From Pelodera strongyloides (Eukaryota > Nematoda > Chromadorea > Rhabditida > Rhabditidae): a stretch of DNA of 64,000 nt. This document shows positions 41,931 to 54,031 of this stretch, in pieces. Where the stretch lies: assembly GCA_036852015.1 (NCBI GenBank), contig JAANDG010000013.1, positions 124,001 through 188,000 on the forward strand. Direction: 5' to 3'. The notes beneath the pieces are model-generated. The model made no database searches and was not told the origin of the DNA. It saw only the letters and a program-made list of their open reading frames with translations. A program made the translations under genes and the position numbers. Every line of letters starts with the position of its first letter. Position 1 is the first letter of the stretch.

Positions 41931-42113
41931 AAGGGGACTGGGACGTGGTTTTGGTATGCTGGAAAATTGCACTACCTTCTGTTATATGAAAATTTGTGTT
42001 CTATTCTATGTCTATGTCGGTTGTGCACAGGAGGATACGGAAATGTACATATAATGCAGTGAATACAGCTACCCAATCCAGCATACGTTTTAAAGCCACT
42101 TGCCATGTCCCTT
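41931..42113. mobile_element. MITE with AAGGGGACTGGGACG ends
   Basis: TTTAAAGGGGACTGGGACG and CACTTGCCATGTCCCTTTAA bound about 183 bp, with internal TATGCTGGA / TCCAGCATA arms. TA at both edges. Confidence 0.75.
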
Positions 42114-42125
42114 TAATGTAATGTC

Positions 42126-42147
42126 AATTTAAATACCCAAGTTTGAG
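42126..42147 (+). ncRNA. SL1 spliced-leader-like sequence (probable pseudogene)
   Basis: AATTTAAATACCCAAGTTTGAG matches the nematode SL1 leader at 19 of 22 positions, with the last 14 bases exact, and is followed by GGTAA, matching the SL RNA splice donor GAG|GTAA. No Sm-site (AATTTTTGG-like) follows at the expected distance and the downstream sequence is unlike SL RNA, so it is more likely a relic than a working SL RNA gene. Confidence 0.55.
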
Positions 42148-42157
42148 GTAATTTTCC

Positions 42158-42190
42158 CTGAAGATGGCGAAAGCCGAAACGTCGGAATAA
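42158..42190 (+). ncRNA. Hammerhead-ribozyme-like core in a retroelement tail
   Basis: CTGAAGA, stem GGC-GAAA-GCC, then GAAAC and GTC, in the order of a hammerhead core (CUGAUGA - stem II - GAAAC). One core base differs (CUGAAGA). It is followed by GGAATAAA. Penelope-like retroelements are known to carry minimal hammerheads; this may be a mutated tail of one. Confidence 0.4.
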
Positions 42191-44890
42191 ATGTGCTAAA
42201 CACACTTTGTTTCCTTTTGGTTGGAATTACAAGCTCACCACAACACTGAGTAATGTCAATTGTCATCTGAACATGACTATTCTAATTGCTAATTATGGCA
42301 TGTTTGAGATATAATTTCGGCGGGAAACTGTACAACTTCAGTTAGAGATGAAAAACGTCTAGAGCGAAACACATGCGAAGTCAGCGCGGCCTACATTTTG
42401 TATGCCCCGTGTGCGATCCTCCTAGTTGATGACTAATGCCTAAAGTAATACGCGCGTTGATGTAAACGTGACCATGTTCGGATGACAGTTTGCGCTTTTC
42501 TTGAAGGAAATCCTTTGTTTCCAGTTCATCACGTTGTTTTTCTAAACTACAGCTGATTCACAAATAGAATAGTCTGGTGAAAGATGAAAACATAAAAAGT
42601 CTAATTTATTCCAGTTTCCCCTAGTGAATCACACATAAATTCACGTATTCTTTAAAAACAAAACACTTTCCTGAAACCAGAAGAAGATGATAATGTTAAA
42701 CGCTTCAACAACCAAAAGATCATCATGAGCAATAATGCAGTGGGAATAGCAGCATAGGACCACACATGGCTTACATAATTTATAACTATCTCTTTGGTTT
42801 TTTGGTCACAACACGTGTTGGTCCTTTGGTGGGGCTGAAGATGCAATCTTCGAAAGCCTTGGTTTTTTTACTCTCCATCAAGCAAGCTATTCCGATTCCA
42901 CCGCGGGGAGTACACAATACCAGGTGGTTCACATTTGCCGCTATTCTCGCACAATTCTACGTGACCCACCCCTAAAACGGTTCGCCACAGAAGCGCCACA
43001 TAAGCGCCACCTGAATTGTAACTCATTTTGCAAAAGTCTCAGCCGGCAGAAGTTTTTGCTTCTGCCGATCAGACATATAGCCATAGCAGCCTTTTTTCTA
43101 AAGTGTAACGTTTCCATCCAGTTATTTAGTTTAGTATTTTGTCTACAATTGACTAAAACGTATAATTATTAATATTATATAGTTATTTGCTAGCCCAAAC
43201 TTTTACTACAATTGCATAAAGCACATATTGGCATAAAATAATACGTAGCCAATGAAAAGCTGACAGCTGACCGAATCAAAGTAAACAAAACATTCAACGC
43301 CGTATAACCCAGTCAATTTCTATGTGTCCCAAATATGGGTCCTCGGAACAGAGTATCATATTACGCCATCAGCAGCTGTCACAAAAAGCTTTGTTAAATT
43401 ATTTGTTTTATTTTTGATCAGGGCCGGGCGTTTGTCTCCTATTAGCCCAAGATTCAAAGATTCATCGTTCGATATTTTGGTTAATTTGGTCTTTGGTCTC
43501 AACTCAGCGAATTACACATCTATCTTGTAGTGGCTTAACTTTTAAAAGCTGATTTACACCAGAGGATTCTTGAGGACGCAATACATATTACTTTTTTTTA
43601 TTTTGTTCTGGTTATGGGGGTTTGCATGCAGTTTCTGAACTGTGACTAAACTCATTTTGAATTTAATTCAAGACGCATAAAAAGTTCAATAGTAAACAGT
43701 TATTTTAGTTAATGTGCATCGTGTATGCGTTTCTCAAGGTGAATAGTAATAGCTAAAGCTGAAGCATAAATTTCTTTCTTTTTTTTCTAATTCCTAAATA
43801 GTCTCAGGTACCTGAGAAATTGCCTACGTAAATTGTATTGGTGTTTTAGAAAAAAACTGCACAACAAAGTACTACGTATTATCGGATACAGACGCAAAAC
43901 AAACTGCGTAATTTAATAAGGAAGGAACATTATTATGATTAAGCTTACACACAATGTACGTAAATAATTTTATTTCATTTTATGCGTCATGACTATGTAG
44001 TTTGACACCGCTGCTGCACAAGAAAACGGGATGATTACGACGTACGCACCGTGCGCGCGGTGTGAGCGCCAGGGGCGCGCCAACTGGCATTGTAAACTAC
44101 ACATTTCGCGCACCACTGGCGCTCTCACTCTAGTGGTGGAGCGCATGGCGCATGGGTGGGCGAATTTTTTTTGTGTGCCAGATATGGCTTTTCTACATCT
44201 ACTAGTGTTAAAGTTTGTTCTCACCAAAACGTATTTAGTTCCGTTCCAAGTTGTAGTCCTAGGATAGTTCAACCAAAATTTTAGAGCTGAAAAATCAAAC
44301 TTTCAATTATTAACCTAGTTTTGAGAACACTTTTCGTTTTACTTTTTCGCGTAAAAGTTAATAGAAATGTGGGTTTTTTTAATCTTGCTGGGCAGGTGGA
44401 AATGGTCGTTATATCGAGCACTTTGATATTTTTATGAGTATAACAACTTGAACAAAAAAGAAGCTTGCATCTACTTTCAACGACCAATTTTATTAAATTG
44501 TGTATTACAGTACACTGTGCTTTTCGCGTATAGTAGTACTGTAATTTTACCTTATATTTTACTACGTATTTGATATTTTGTATATGTAACGGTCCGCCAT
44601 GGCGGGTCAGCGCGCTCCCATCTAATTGACTGTGCGGATTGCGCGGTGTACATTTGAAGTTGGCAAACATGTGGCGTACCGCCAGAACGTCGCCCCGCTG
44701 TAGCGGTCCCTCTTCTTTTGCGCGGCAGCTGCGCGAAGAGCGGCTAAGATGCTAATTTTGGCGGAATATTTTGTATGCTCTGGTAAGAATGTTGCAATGT
44801 TATTCGTTTTGCGTACACTTGTAAATCGTTGGTGACTAAACTAAGTAGCAATTCAACAGATGTAATTTTGAAACTGTTTTTTATTTGTTT

Positions 44891-44892
<2 letters not shown>

Positions 44893-44982
<90 letters not shown>
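44893..44982. repeat. Poly-T run of 90 bases
   Basis: Uninterrupted T. Could be the poly(A) tail of a reverse-strand retroposon, or a length artefact of assembly. A long poly-Lys frame on the other strand is spurious. Confidence 0.95.
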
Positions 44983-44984
<2 letters not shown>

Positions 44985-46526
44985 TGATATTATTTCTTTT
45001 ATATACAATACGATTATATTAATTAGTGCATTCAAGTTTTATATACAAAAACGTGAGTTGAGATAAGACACAGAGATTTAAAGGGATTAAGAATTATGAT
45101 TATAGAGAGAACCCGGATTACAGACCGTTAGATAAATAACACTCATTCATGAAGTTGTGATTAATTAAAGCTATTAGAATAGCACCAATTGATCATTGTT
45201 TTCAATAACCTTACTAAGCTGAGTCTTAGTGTTAGTCATCCTGTCTCCAGCCTTGTTTTTGTAGGATGTCATAGAGCAATTCAATAATTCACTCTCAAAT
45301 ACTCGCTTAGTGGCTTATTGTATTGTTTGTCCCTGTCCATGTGACCTGTTTTCTAAATATTCTGATTCATTTGTTAATTTGCTTGTTATGTTCCACAGGA
45401 AAAACTAATTGCCGAAACCACAGAAAAACCGTCACTGTTCCGTCACCAAATGGTTTTACCGAAAAAAACCATCGGGTGACTGGTTCGTGACCGTTTGGTG
45501 ACCAGTTGCTGACGATTTTCGACGAAGCTTGGTCATCACATGGTCATGAGTTGGTCTCCAAACGGGCTGGCCCACAAAAAAAACAGTGAACCTTTCGCCA
45601 GTGGGTTCACCCATTTCCTATGTTCAGTTACGGTAGTCGTCCTTGCGGATAACTTAGTCATTTTGCTACAGTATCCTACGCAATGCGGTTTTTCGCTATC
45701 AAGATTGCAGAACCCAGCATTTTTCCAACAGAAAAATTCCGAATTGCTTATTTGACGAGGGCATAAGCTTCCAAAGTCCTACACAAGATAGAATAACTCC
45801 CTCGCAAACTACCGCATACTTCATTTAGTGTTCAATTCGCTTCACGTCCAGAAACCTATAGCTTTTTTTTATTCATACTGTACACTTGTGTCCATCATTT
45901 TGGATAATAACTTCCCCCATGGTTTTCACAGCCATGATTAATTAACTTTTCTAACAGAACCGACGGTTTACGTGGGCCTGGGTCTTATGGCAATCGATAT
46001 AACTTTTTTCGTAAGTTCTTTTTCGCAAATAAAACAAAAAATAAAAACATGTCTGCTTTCATTCTTGGCATTCTTTTCAATATAGGCCAAATCGGCCGTT
46101 CTCAAAAATTTTCCTCCCGAGATTTTTCTGAAACCACAAATTTCCATTTGGTCACGCACGCGGGGTCTTTGTCGGGCAATTTACATATATCTTTTCGAAT
46201 CGGATGAATTTAATTGCCATCCTTCTATGTCCTATTATTTGATAGATGAATTCTCACAGATTTAGTTCCGACTTTGGTTATATTGTAATAAAAAAAGGAT
46301 CCTACAGTGGGAAAAAAAAGGATCCTACAGTGTATTATTCAATAACTTTTTTTTCTTGTGTTCTTTCAAGAGTATTATGGCTTCCGCAAGAATACTCAGA
46401 GAAGCCGAAGTGCAAAAGCTGAAGTACACCCTGTTTAAAAACCGAAACCGCGGAAACGGTGTACGTGGGCAGCATGATCTAGCCTCGCGGAGTACAATAT
46501 GCTAGGTTTTCGCTTTCGCATTATTA

Positions 46527-46887
46527 AAGCGAATGTCAAGCCTGATTCACAGATATTCTATAACACGCTGTCACAACTACCGTAGTTTACACAATTTCTC
46601 TCGCGCTCTCCTCTTTTTCTTTGCTGACTTAAAAAAATTTCTCTCGCGCCCTCCTCTTTTTCTTTGCTGTCTAACAGCCTCGTAAATTCAAACGTCCCGT
46701 GGACAAAGATTTGGCTTAGCTTTGTCCGCACGACTCGAATCCCATATTGAAGGAGTTTTTTGGAGCGGTTTGAAATTGTTTTTCTTCTTACATGAAAGTT
46801 TTTGTTTATTTTTATTTTCACTTTCCTCACCTTCAAAACATAAGCTTTTTTTGAGCCCAATATGAAAAACCGGCTTGACATTCCCTT
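46527..46887. mobile_element. MITE family M4, copy 1
   Basis: TTAAAGCGAATGTCAAGCC and GGCTTGACATTCCCTTT termini, about 360 bp. The interior 'AATTTCTCTCGCGCTCTCC' is directly repeated in part. The second copy (60489-60839) is nested in another MITE. Confidence 0.85.
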
Positions 46888-48111
46888 TCTACTACCAATT
46901 ATTAGGGTCTTTATGATGGGGTGTGGCCGCCTTATTAGAGGGAAATCGAAACCATGACCGATGCATTATACTCATTATTAAACAATGATTAATAGTTTGC
47001 ATAGATCTAACACCGAGAGAAAATATTATGGAAAATTTCGCCCAGACACCGTATACAATTTGCGCGGCGTCTTATTTGCAATTGGAGTGTCATATCCTTG
47101 TTATCTACTTTTTCACAAGGTTCTCACGTTTTTACACTTCCACCTTTGATTTTGTACCTGGCTTTGTTTTACGCAATCAAGGGTTTCTCTTAATTACAAT
47201 CTCAAACTTTATCATTACTTTATCATTACTTTCTTCAAAAGTCTGAGTATTATTATTTATTCGCATATATCGTGGAAATTAGTACTAATAATAATTACAA
47301 TTAGTCGATTTGATTTGCTAAATACCGGGCTGGGCAGCCCTATTCCTCCGAAAATTATGCCAATATTACGTCTACTTGAACAAAAAAGTCAACCTGTAAA
47401 AAAAAGTGATTACATTTTTTCATAACAATTTATTATTGAAAGTGCGCTGTACTTTCCGATCAAAAGTTCAAAAAAAAAAGAAAGAAGAAAGAGGTTGTAA
47501 CTTGACTTGGAACTTATGGCTGATTATCAGAATCAGTTAGTTGAAATCCTTTCCCCTTACGCAGTATAACAATTATTGAAGTACCAGACGGCTACTCCGC
47601 CCGAGGGAGCTTTCCATACTTATGAAACGTCTGTAACGTAGCTGAAAATCTTTACGAATGAAGACATACATCATTCTTTTACATGAGAATATTCTAACTT
47701 GAGCGGCGGCACTCTTTTCTATCCGTAGCGGAACAATTTATTCGGATTATATTTCAGTAAAGTGAGTGCAAGCGCACGTTACAGTTACTCTTTTATATAA
47801 TAGGCTTCTAGTTTTCCACAGAAAATTCCCCGAGACTACCGGGTACAACTTTTCTGAAGGTCGTTGATGCGTGCACATCAAAATAATGGACTATATACTC
47901 GACAAGAGTGCTCGAATACAATTAGTGAATACTTTTTCAAAAACCCAACAATTATCTTATTACTGGAAAAGTAGAAAACATCCATTTAATTGGCACGTCT
48001 ATTTCGCCTAGGGGATTCCCAACCCATTGATTTTCTCTACTCTTTTGTATTATTCAAACTGCAACTTGGCGTAATATTTCAACTCGTCGTACGCTTTGTT
48101 AAAACTACGGT

Positions 48112-51100
48112 ATGGCGGCTCTATTTTATAGAATGGATGTATTTCGATTGAATGATTCATTTACGAGAAATTGCAATCTTCGACCGTTGGAGTATGCGGA
48201 CAATAGCCGATTTACGCTAGTTGGAATCGCGGGCGTCTCTGTGGCTATGGTGAGTTGCTTAGGCTTAGGATTAGGCTTAGCTGTCGGTAACATTTTAGTT
48301 AGCAAGAGATCCACAATTCCAAACTACTAAGAAAAAGGCATGAGTCCAGGCATGTCAAATAGCCCCTTTTCAGCTCTCCGTCGCTTGCAACATGATCGTT
48401 TTCTACGTATTCCTCAATTCGCGTAAACTACGACGTCAAAACTACGCCAATCCTTTACTACTCGCCTTCTTTGATATAATTGTCTCTCTATGTTACGTGG
48501 CCTTACATTGCGCTCACGTCACTGCCTATAGATTTCAAATGGTATCATTAGTCGAATTTTGGACGGATTACGTGCGGCCGGTTAATTGCCTCCAGGTATG
48601 TGGTCTACTATAATTTCTAACTTTGTTACATTGTACGTTTGGAGGATGTGCGTTACGCTCTATTGGATCTAGTTCATGCACTGAGCCATCCCGGTCAAAA
48701 GGGTATAGTTTATGCAAGATTCTGAAATTAGCATGCAAGAATAGTAATATCATGCCCATGCCTTACCATCCTGCCGTTTTTTATTAACTTATCTGTGATT
48801 TCTAATCTAACATGAGTTCAGCACATCTGCGTGACAATATGTAATTTTCTCCTTGTCGTCGCAAGTCTTGAACGATTATTCGCTAATTCGGCGGATAAAA
48901 CTCAGGTATTGAAAGGATTATTGAAGGTTTATTTATGATTTACAAAAATATTCTTGTAATATATGTTCAATAAAAAGTGTGGCTCGTGGTCAATTGAGTA
49001 AAACTTTTTTCCGTGAGCCCGCCCATTTTATTTATTTATTTATTAAATAATACCACAGGTGACAGGGTGCAACACATGCATCACAATGAAATGATGAAGA
49101 ATTACAAACAGTCATATTTGAGTAATTCTGTAGTTTTCTCACATAAAAAAAACTCGGAGAACACTTTTTTTTACCTGGCCCTTTAATCATATAACAAATT
49201 GTCTCAACCGTCATGACTATATTTGAACCAACTAGTTGTTAGTTCAATTTGAAAAACTTTCAGAAAAACTTCCTCGTTTTTATGGTGCGGCGTAAGGTGT
49301 TTGTCGTAGGAGCGATATTTCTATTAGCCACCATTTTTAAAGGAACTCTTTTTATGGAAACTGCTATACTCCATCTACCTGGTTGTCCGGCTATCGAAAG
49401 GTACAGCTTGGCTATGGCTATGGCTGTGTAGAGTGGTTATTTGGTTATTGGTTATGGGCGGCATGTTCAATCTCTGTTATCTGATGCAGTACAGTGCGTC
49501 ATTTCTTTTAAAAAATGTATTCCGCGCTCATATAGTTTTGGGTCTCATCCCGGGTCCTCTTTTCCTCATTTTCCACCCAAATTTATTTTTTTTCTGTAGG
49601 GAAGCAATTTAATTTTTTGTGTTATACATTTTTATCATGGGCTTTACCCTTGACCTTGACGCTGGTTACTAAGGAACAAGCCATGATCTTTGAGCACTTT
49701 ATTGAACCATCCTTGAATAAAGGGTTAGGTGTCAAAGATTTATTTATTTATTTGTTTCTAAAATCATGAATTTCAGCTACGTGCCAGTTTGGATAGAAAT
49801 GAGCACCTATTGGGACACAATGCGGTTTTGGGTTCGAAAGGTATGGTTATACTCAAAACAACTCTCGATTTATGATTAGGAAAATTGTATTCTGGGCCAT
49901 ATTCAATTCCCCATGGGGAATTCCCCGTCTTTTTCTCTGCGTCCCTGACGTCATAGAATGCTATTTTCTGTCCCCTGGGACTATTTCCCCGAGCGAATCG
50001 GAGTAATGAACATGGCCTGTGTATTTCGCAAAGCCATTTTCCAGTTTTGTTCTCTCACTGATTGTTATTCATACACTGTATACACAGCCTACATTACTCC
50101 AGTTGGTCTCCTTTTAACTTTACACTTTTATTGAAACGTAGTGAAACTTTGGATCATTCCACTTGTGAGATTGTGAGATGCGTACAATTTTGTTTGTACT
50201 TGGTAGTTGGTTTGTAGTTTGTAGTTTGTAGTTTGTAGTTTGTAGTGTGTAGTTCACCCTTCCAGGTTTTATTGTTTACCAGTCGGCTCACGCTGCCTGA
50301 GGCGTCTTACATGGAAATATGATTGGTTTAGCATGGGCATACTTATATACAAAGCTTCAAACGTATCATAAGAAATTCACATAATAGGAAACAATTGCGT
50401 ATGCATACTTCGATATTGAGCTGCGAAACTCTTTTTATACCCGAACACGAAATTTGCATTTCCGTAACGCACATCGATATGCAAATTACGCTACCGTTAC
50501 TCTTTTATATAATAAGATATTTGTATTTGTGTGCTACAAACTTTAAAAAGAAAATAAGCAAAACAAAGCACCATTGCAGTTTTGTTCTAAATGGACTTTG
50601 TTCTATAGAAGTCATACTTCCATAGCAACGTGACGTATTACTTTATTTTTCCCGAGTTTAAGCAATTTTAGGTTTGTACAAGTATAGAAAACAATTATTA
50701 CTGCGTGAAACTAAAGCATGGGATCGAACTTTTTGTATCAATTTAATACCAAATTATGTACTACCACATCGCAAAATAATTCATCAACAATATATGCAAC
50801 TTATTCGTCCTTTGATGTTAAAGCAGTATCGTACTACTTTGGGAAATTTGCATATGATACACATATCCTATGTAACCTATGCAAATTTTTGGTGCCCGTC
50901 CGAAGCTTCCGGCACCCAATTTACATATGCAAATTTCCCAAAGTAGGTACAATACTGCTTTAAGGTAAGGTAAGTGAGTTTAACTTTTTACAGATATGTA
51001 CCGTAGTCGTGCCATTCATCCTCCTTATCTACTGTAATACTCGATTGGTACTGGAACTACGTCATCGAAGGAAACAACTTATCAGCCAATCAATGAAGAA

Positions 51101-54031
51101 GCGATCACTTAGAGGACCCAATTCAACACTGACAAATGGGTTAGTTATTTCTTTCTTAAAGGGATCGGTTCACCTTAAATTGTGTCTTTTTTTTCGTTTC
51201 TTTATTTTCTATAAGGGATAGTAAAAATTTGGAATAGAAAAAGTAGTGTTCAATTCCAATACTCACGAAGATATTGGGTGATAAAGTGGTGGATTGATCG
51301 GTTTGGGATGCAGGAATTGAAAGCAAGAGAAAGATTATGCAAATCAGCGAGGGGTAGAGATAAAATCTCCCAACCGGGAAGGCACCCAATGTTCGTGCAC
51401 ACTTCCAATGGTATCCATGTTCCAGAAGTGCCCTATAAAGCACTTTGGAGTGCGCGCCGCGGCAGTGCGCCAGAGGTGCGCGAACACCTTTTCGCGTAAC
51501 TGTCAATAAGGCCTCTGTGCACCCTCTGTAACTAATATTTCCACGCAGAAATAGTAGAAAAATACATTATACAAAGTTCAGATCTGTTCGAAAACACTAT
51601 CACGAGAAGAAGGGCGTGCGTGTGGCCACAAGAACACTGCTATTAGTTGTCGGATGCTATCTTTTATCAAATCTCCTATCAACACTCGTCAACTTTTGGC
51701 AATTCTTCGATCCGGTCACACTCGAGACTAACTACTATATGTACCTTGTAGTGTCCGATTTTTCAACGCTGGTTAGTTTTTACAGAGCTTGTGTTATTGG
51801 GATTATCCCAATATTATAAGATTATTATTGGGAATAGTGAAGGGCTCATGGAAATACAAATTTTCAGAAAAAAATTTTCAGATAATTTTTCAAGGGTAGC
51901 ACTTGAGATTTTATATTGTTAGGAAATGTGGATGTCCCATAGATAGCGAATGTATAGTAGTGTACTTCAACCTTGTTGATTATCAATGTATCCGAAAATG
52001 TTGTACCTTATCCGATACAGCTATTTGTACTTGTGTACATGGATTAGAGCGCATGATCTAGGTAAAAATTAGGCCCAGGGGAGGGAGGTCTGTCTCAGGG
52101 GAAAAAAAGGAAATTGATAGTTGCCATTACCCATGCTAATTCCAGATGACCATCTGCGGTTGCGCATCCCGACTTCCAATCTATTGTATCTCCGACAAAC
52201 GCGTCAAGAAAGCGCTTATGCGGGTGCTGATTCGATGTCGACATAGAGCACTACAAGCTGAGGTGAGACAATCAAAAAGAATAGTCTAGCTTTGTGCTCA
52301 TTTTATACATTATCCCTCCTTCCCGTAAGCCTAAGCCAAGTAACTATGTACAAACTACAAACATCCGAGTGCTTTTTTGCTCTCTAACTTTTCAAATACT
52401 TGAGCGACTTGAGCATACCTCACTTATACCTTAGAGTTAGCGCACCATTATTACCAAAATTTGGTTTACAAGTTTTCCCGCTACTGTTGGGTATTATTTG
52501 ACGAAATGTGTGCGTTAGGTTTCGATGCGGTTGAGTGTTCTACACACTAACGAAGCAACTTTTTCACAATTGTTAACCGTAATAATCGTTTAGATGGTCG
52601 ACAAAAACTTGGAAAAGTATTCTCTGGTGATCGTGTCGAATAGTCTACGTAGTGTGACGAACTACAGGGCTAGTCAGGTGGACATTTAAATATTACTGTC
52701 ATTTCGTGGCCCTGACCACTTTAGATTTATTGTAACGCTGGCTCACTGGCACTTCGGATTACTGATAATACCAATATTAAAGGGATGGGTTCACTACAAA
52801 ATCACCTTGTTTTTAAGCTTTACTTTGATTGTACAAAGGAAAACTTAAACAAAGAGCATAAAAAATATTCCTTGAATTATTCCCTAGGGAAGATATTAGG
52901 TAAAAAAAGGTGAGTATTGATCTTTTTCCGATAAAGTTGTACTGCAAGATAAACTAAGGAAGCTAAGAGATATGGCTGAAACACACTGTTTTGAGCAAAA
53001 TAAACTGTAGTCTTCATCGTTTATTTCACATAAAACAATGAAAAAAACAGTGTGTTTCAGCCATATATCTTAGCTTCCTTAGTTTATCTTGCAGTACAAC
53101 TTTATCGGAAAAAAATCAATACTCACCTTTTTTACCTAATATCTGCCCTAGGGAATAATTCAAGGAATATTTTTTATGCTCTTTGTTTAAGTTTTCCTTT
53201 GTACAATCAAAGTAAAGCATAAAAACAAGGTGATTTTGTAGTGAACCCATCCCTTTAAAGCATTATAACGGCCGGTTTTTGAAATGTATGCTGGACAAAT
53301 GCTTTCCCATGTGCAGTTAGACTAAAAAAATTGCGTTGTAGCTTATTTGCTTACATGGGAGTACATCATCCAGGATACGTTTCAAAAACCGGCTGTTAAA
53401 CCGCTTTCAATGAAGCACGCTGTAAAATTACGTATCTTTCACATTCTCGTCTTCTTTAGGAATGGCTCAGTAGTAATGGACGACGAGCTCGCGACGAACT
53501 GGCGCTCCTCCTGCACAACCGCCGAAGAATTCTCGTCAATATGACACTGCTTCTCGGAGTTGATAAGCAACAAGTGGGCGCTTAGAATATAAATAGAAAT
53601 GGTTTCCTGGATGTACTAATTCAGTATGCTTTCTTCCAGTATTTCATTCTGCATATTTTTTCCCACACAAAATGATTACCTTCACTTTACGCATAACATG
53701 ACTTGTTAGTACGTCGGGTCACAACACAAGTTCACGTCATCGTAAGAGTGTTTTTCTTGCGCCTGACTCCTCGTTGGTGCTTAATTCTATGACGCATTTG
53801 CATGGGGTATACTATCTTTTCTATTGTTTATTGCAAACATTTCAGGGTAGTTTATACGAGAGGGTCTTATGTGACAGCCATCTGACGGACATACAGGAGG
53901 AGGAGTCCGTATACAAGTATCGGAAGAATAGTATGTACAAGGCCATTGAGCAGGAGGACTTGGAAGACCTGGAGGACGAGCTCGACGAGGAAGATGACAT
54001 GGATTCTGATTCTGATGTAGAACAGCCATAA
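48112..54031 (+). CDS. Rhodopsin-family 7TM receptor (peptide-receptor-like)
   Basis: Exons: 48112-48249, 48374-48595, 48822-48905, 49264-49400, 49777-49840, 50994-51139, 51549-51771, 52146-52262, 52594-52677, 53460-53573, 53846-54031; phases agree, 504 residues. Without the last splice, translation stops at 53585 (446 residues). N-terminus has an NDS glycosylation site (about 14). TM1 about 34-58; TM2 'NPLLLAFFDIIVSLCYV'; Cys118 before TM3; 'SLERLF' (135-140) replaces DRY; TM4 'VVGAIFLLATIFKGTLFM'; an ECL2 Cys at about 189; TM5 'TVVVPFILLIYC'; basic ICL3; TM6 'LLLVVGCYLLSNLLSTLVNF'; TM7 'SRLPIYCISDKRVKKAL' in place of NPxxY. This pattern resembles nematode FMRFamide/neuropeptide receptors, but ligand and exact subfamily are not decided. 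The last exon adds an acidic tail (EDLEDLEDELDEEDD), and AATAAA follows at 54153, supporting that ending. The donor at 53574 (GTGGGC) is weak; GTTGAT at 53559 is an in-phase alternative. Confidence 0.83.
49895..50017. mobile_element. Short MITE with GGCCATATTCA ends, second copy
   Basis: Relative of 23349-23477 in receptor intron 5; the right end reads ATGAACATGGCC. Confidence 0.7.
50204..50254. repeat. Tandem heptamer GTAGTTT
   Basis: About six tandem units of TTTGTAG in receptor intron 5. Confidence 0.9.
50820..50961. mobile_element. MITE family M7, copy 1
   Basis: 'AAAGCAGTATCGTACTACTT' and 'AGTAGGTACAATACTGCTTT' ends; internal TGGGAAATTTGCATATG / CATATGCAAATTTCCCA arms. Copy 2 is at 63750-63898. 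Lies shortly before the receptor exon at 50994. Confidence 0.8.
51156..51200 (+). mobile_element. M2-type MITE end only
   Basis: TTAAAGGGATCGGTTCACC followed by AAATTGTGTC resembles the left end of family M2; no matching right end is seen downstream. Lies in receptor intron 6. Confidence 0.5.
52780..53255. mobile_element. M2-like MITE, near-perfect 476-bp palindrome
   Basis: Termini AAGGGATGGGTTCACTAC / GTAGTGAACCCATCCCTT between TA dinucleotides; arms of about 210 bp pair almost fully ('AAACTAAGGAAGCTAAGAGA' etc.). Located in receptor intron 9, directly abutting an M1 element. Confidence 0.9.
53257..53410. mobile_element. MITE M1, diverged copy adjacent to the palindrome
   Basis: 'ATAACGGCCGGTTTTTGAAA' and 'GTTTCAAAAACCGGCTGTTA' ends. 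It shares the TTTAAA junction with the element on its left, so one inserted at the edge of the other. Confidence 0.75.

Larger units (their letters stand above)
39516..48111. other. Gene-poor interval between GTPase C and the receptor gene
   Basis: About 8.6 kb with no coding exon I can support. It holds MITEs (40289-40425, 41931-42113, 46527-46887), GA microsatellites (40783-40896, 41622-41682), an SL1-like/hammerhead-like segment (42126-42190), a 9-bp perfect hairpin CGGCAGAAG/CTTCTGCCG (43044-43067), GC-rich inverted stretches near 44030-44150 and 44590-44760, and a poly-T run (44893-44982). Confidence 0.6.

Noticed and set aside
42126..42230. Working SL RNA gene
   Set aside because: No Sm-binding site or SL RNA secondary structure downstream of the leader-like sequence.
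44853..45035. Poly-Lys small protein
   Set aside because: Translation of the poly-T run on the opposite strand.
47028..47246. Hydrophobic 72-residue frame as an extra receptor exon
   Set aside because: No family-like motif and the receptor model is complete without it; AT-rich sequence often yields such frames.
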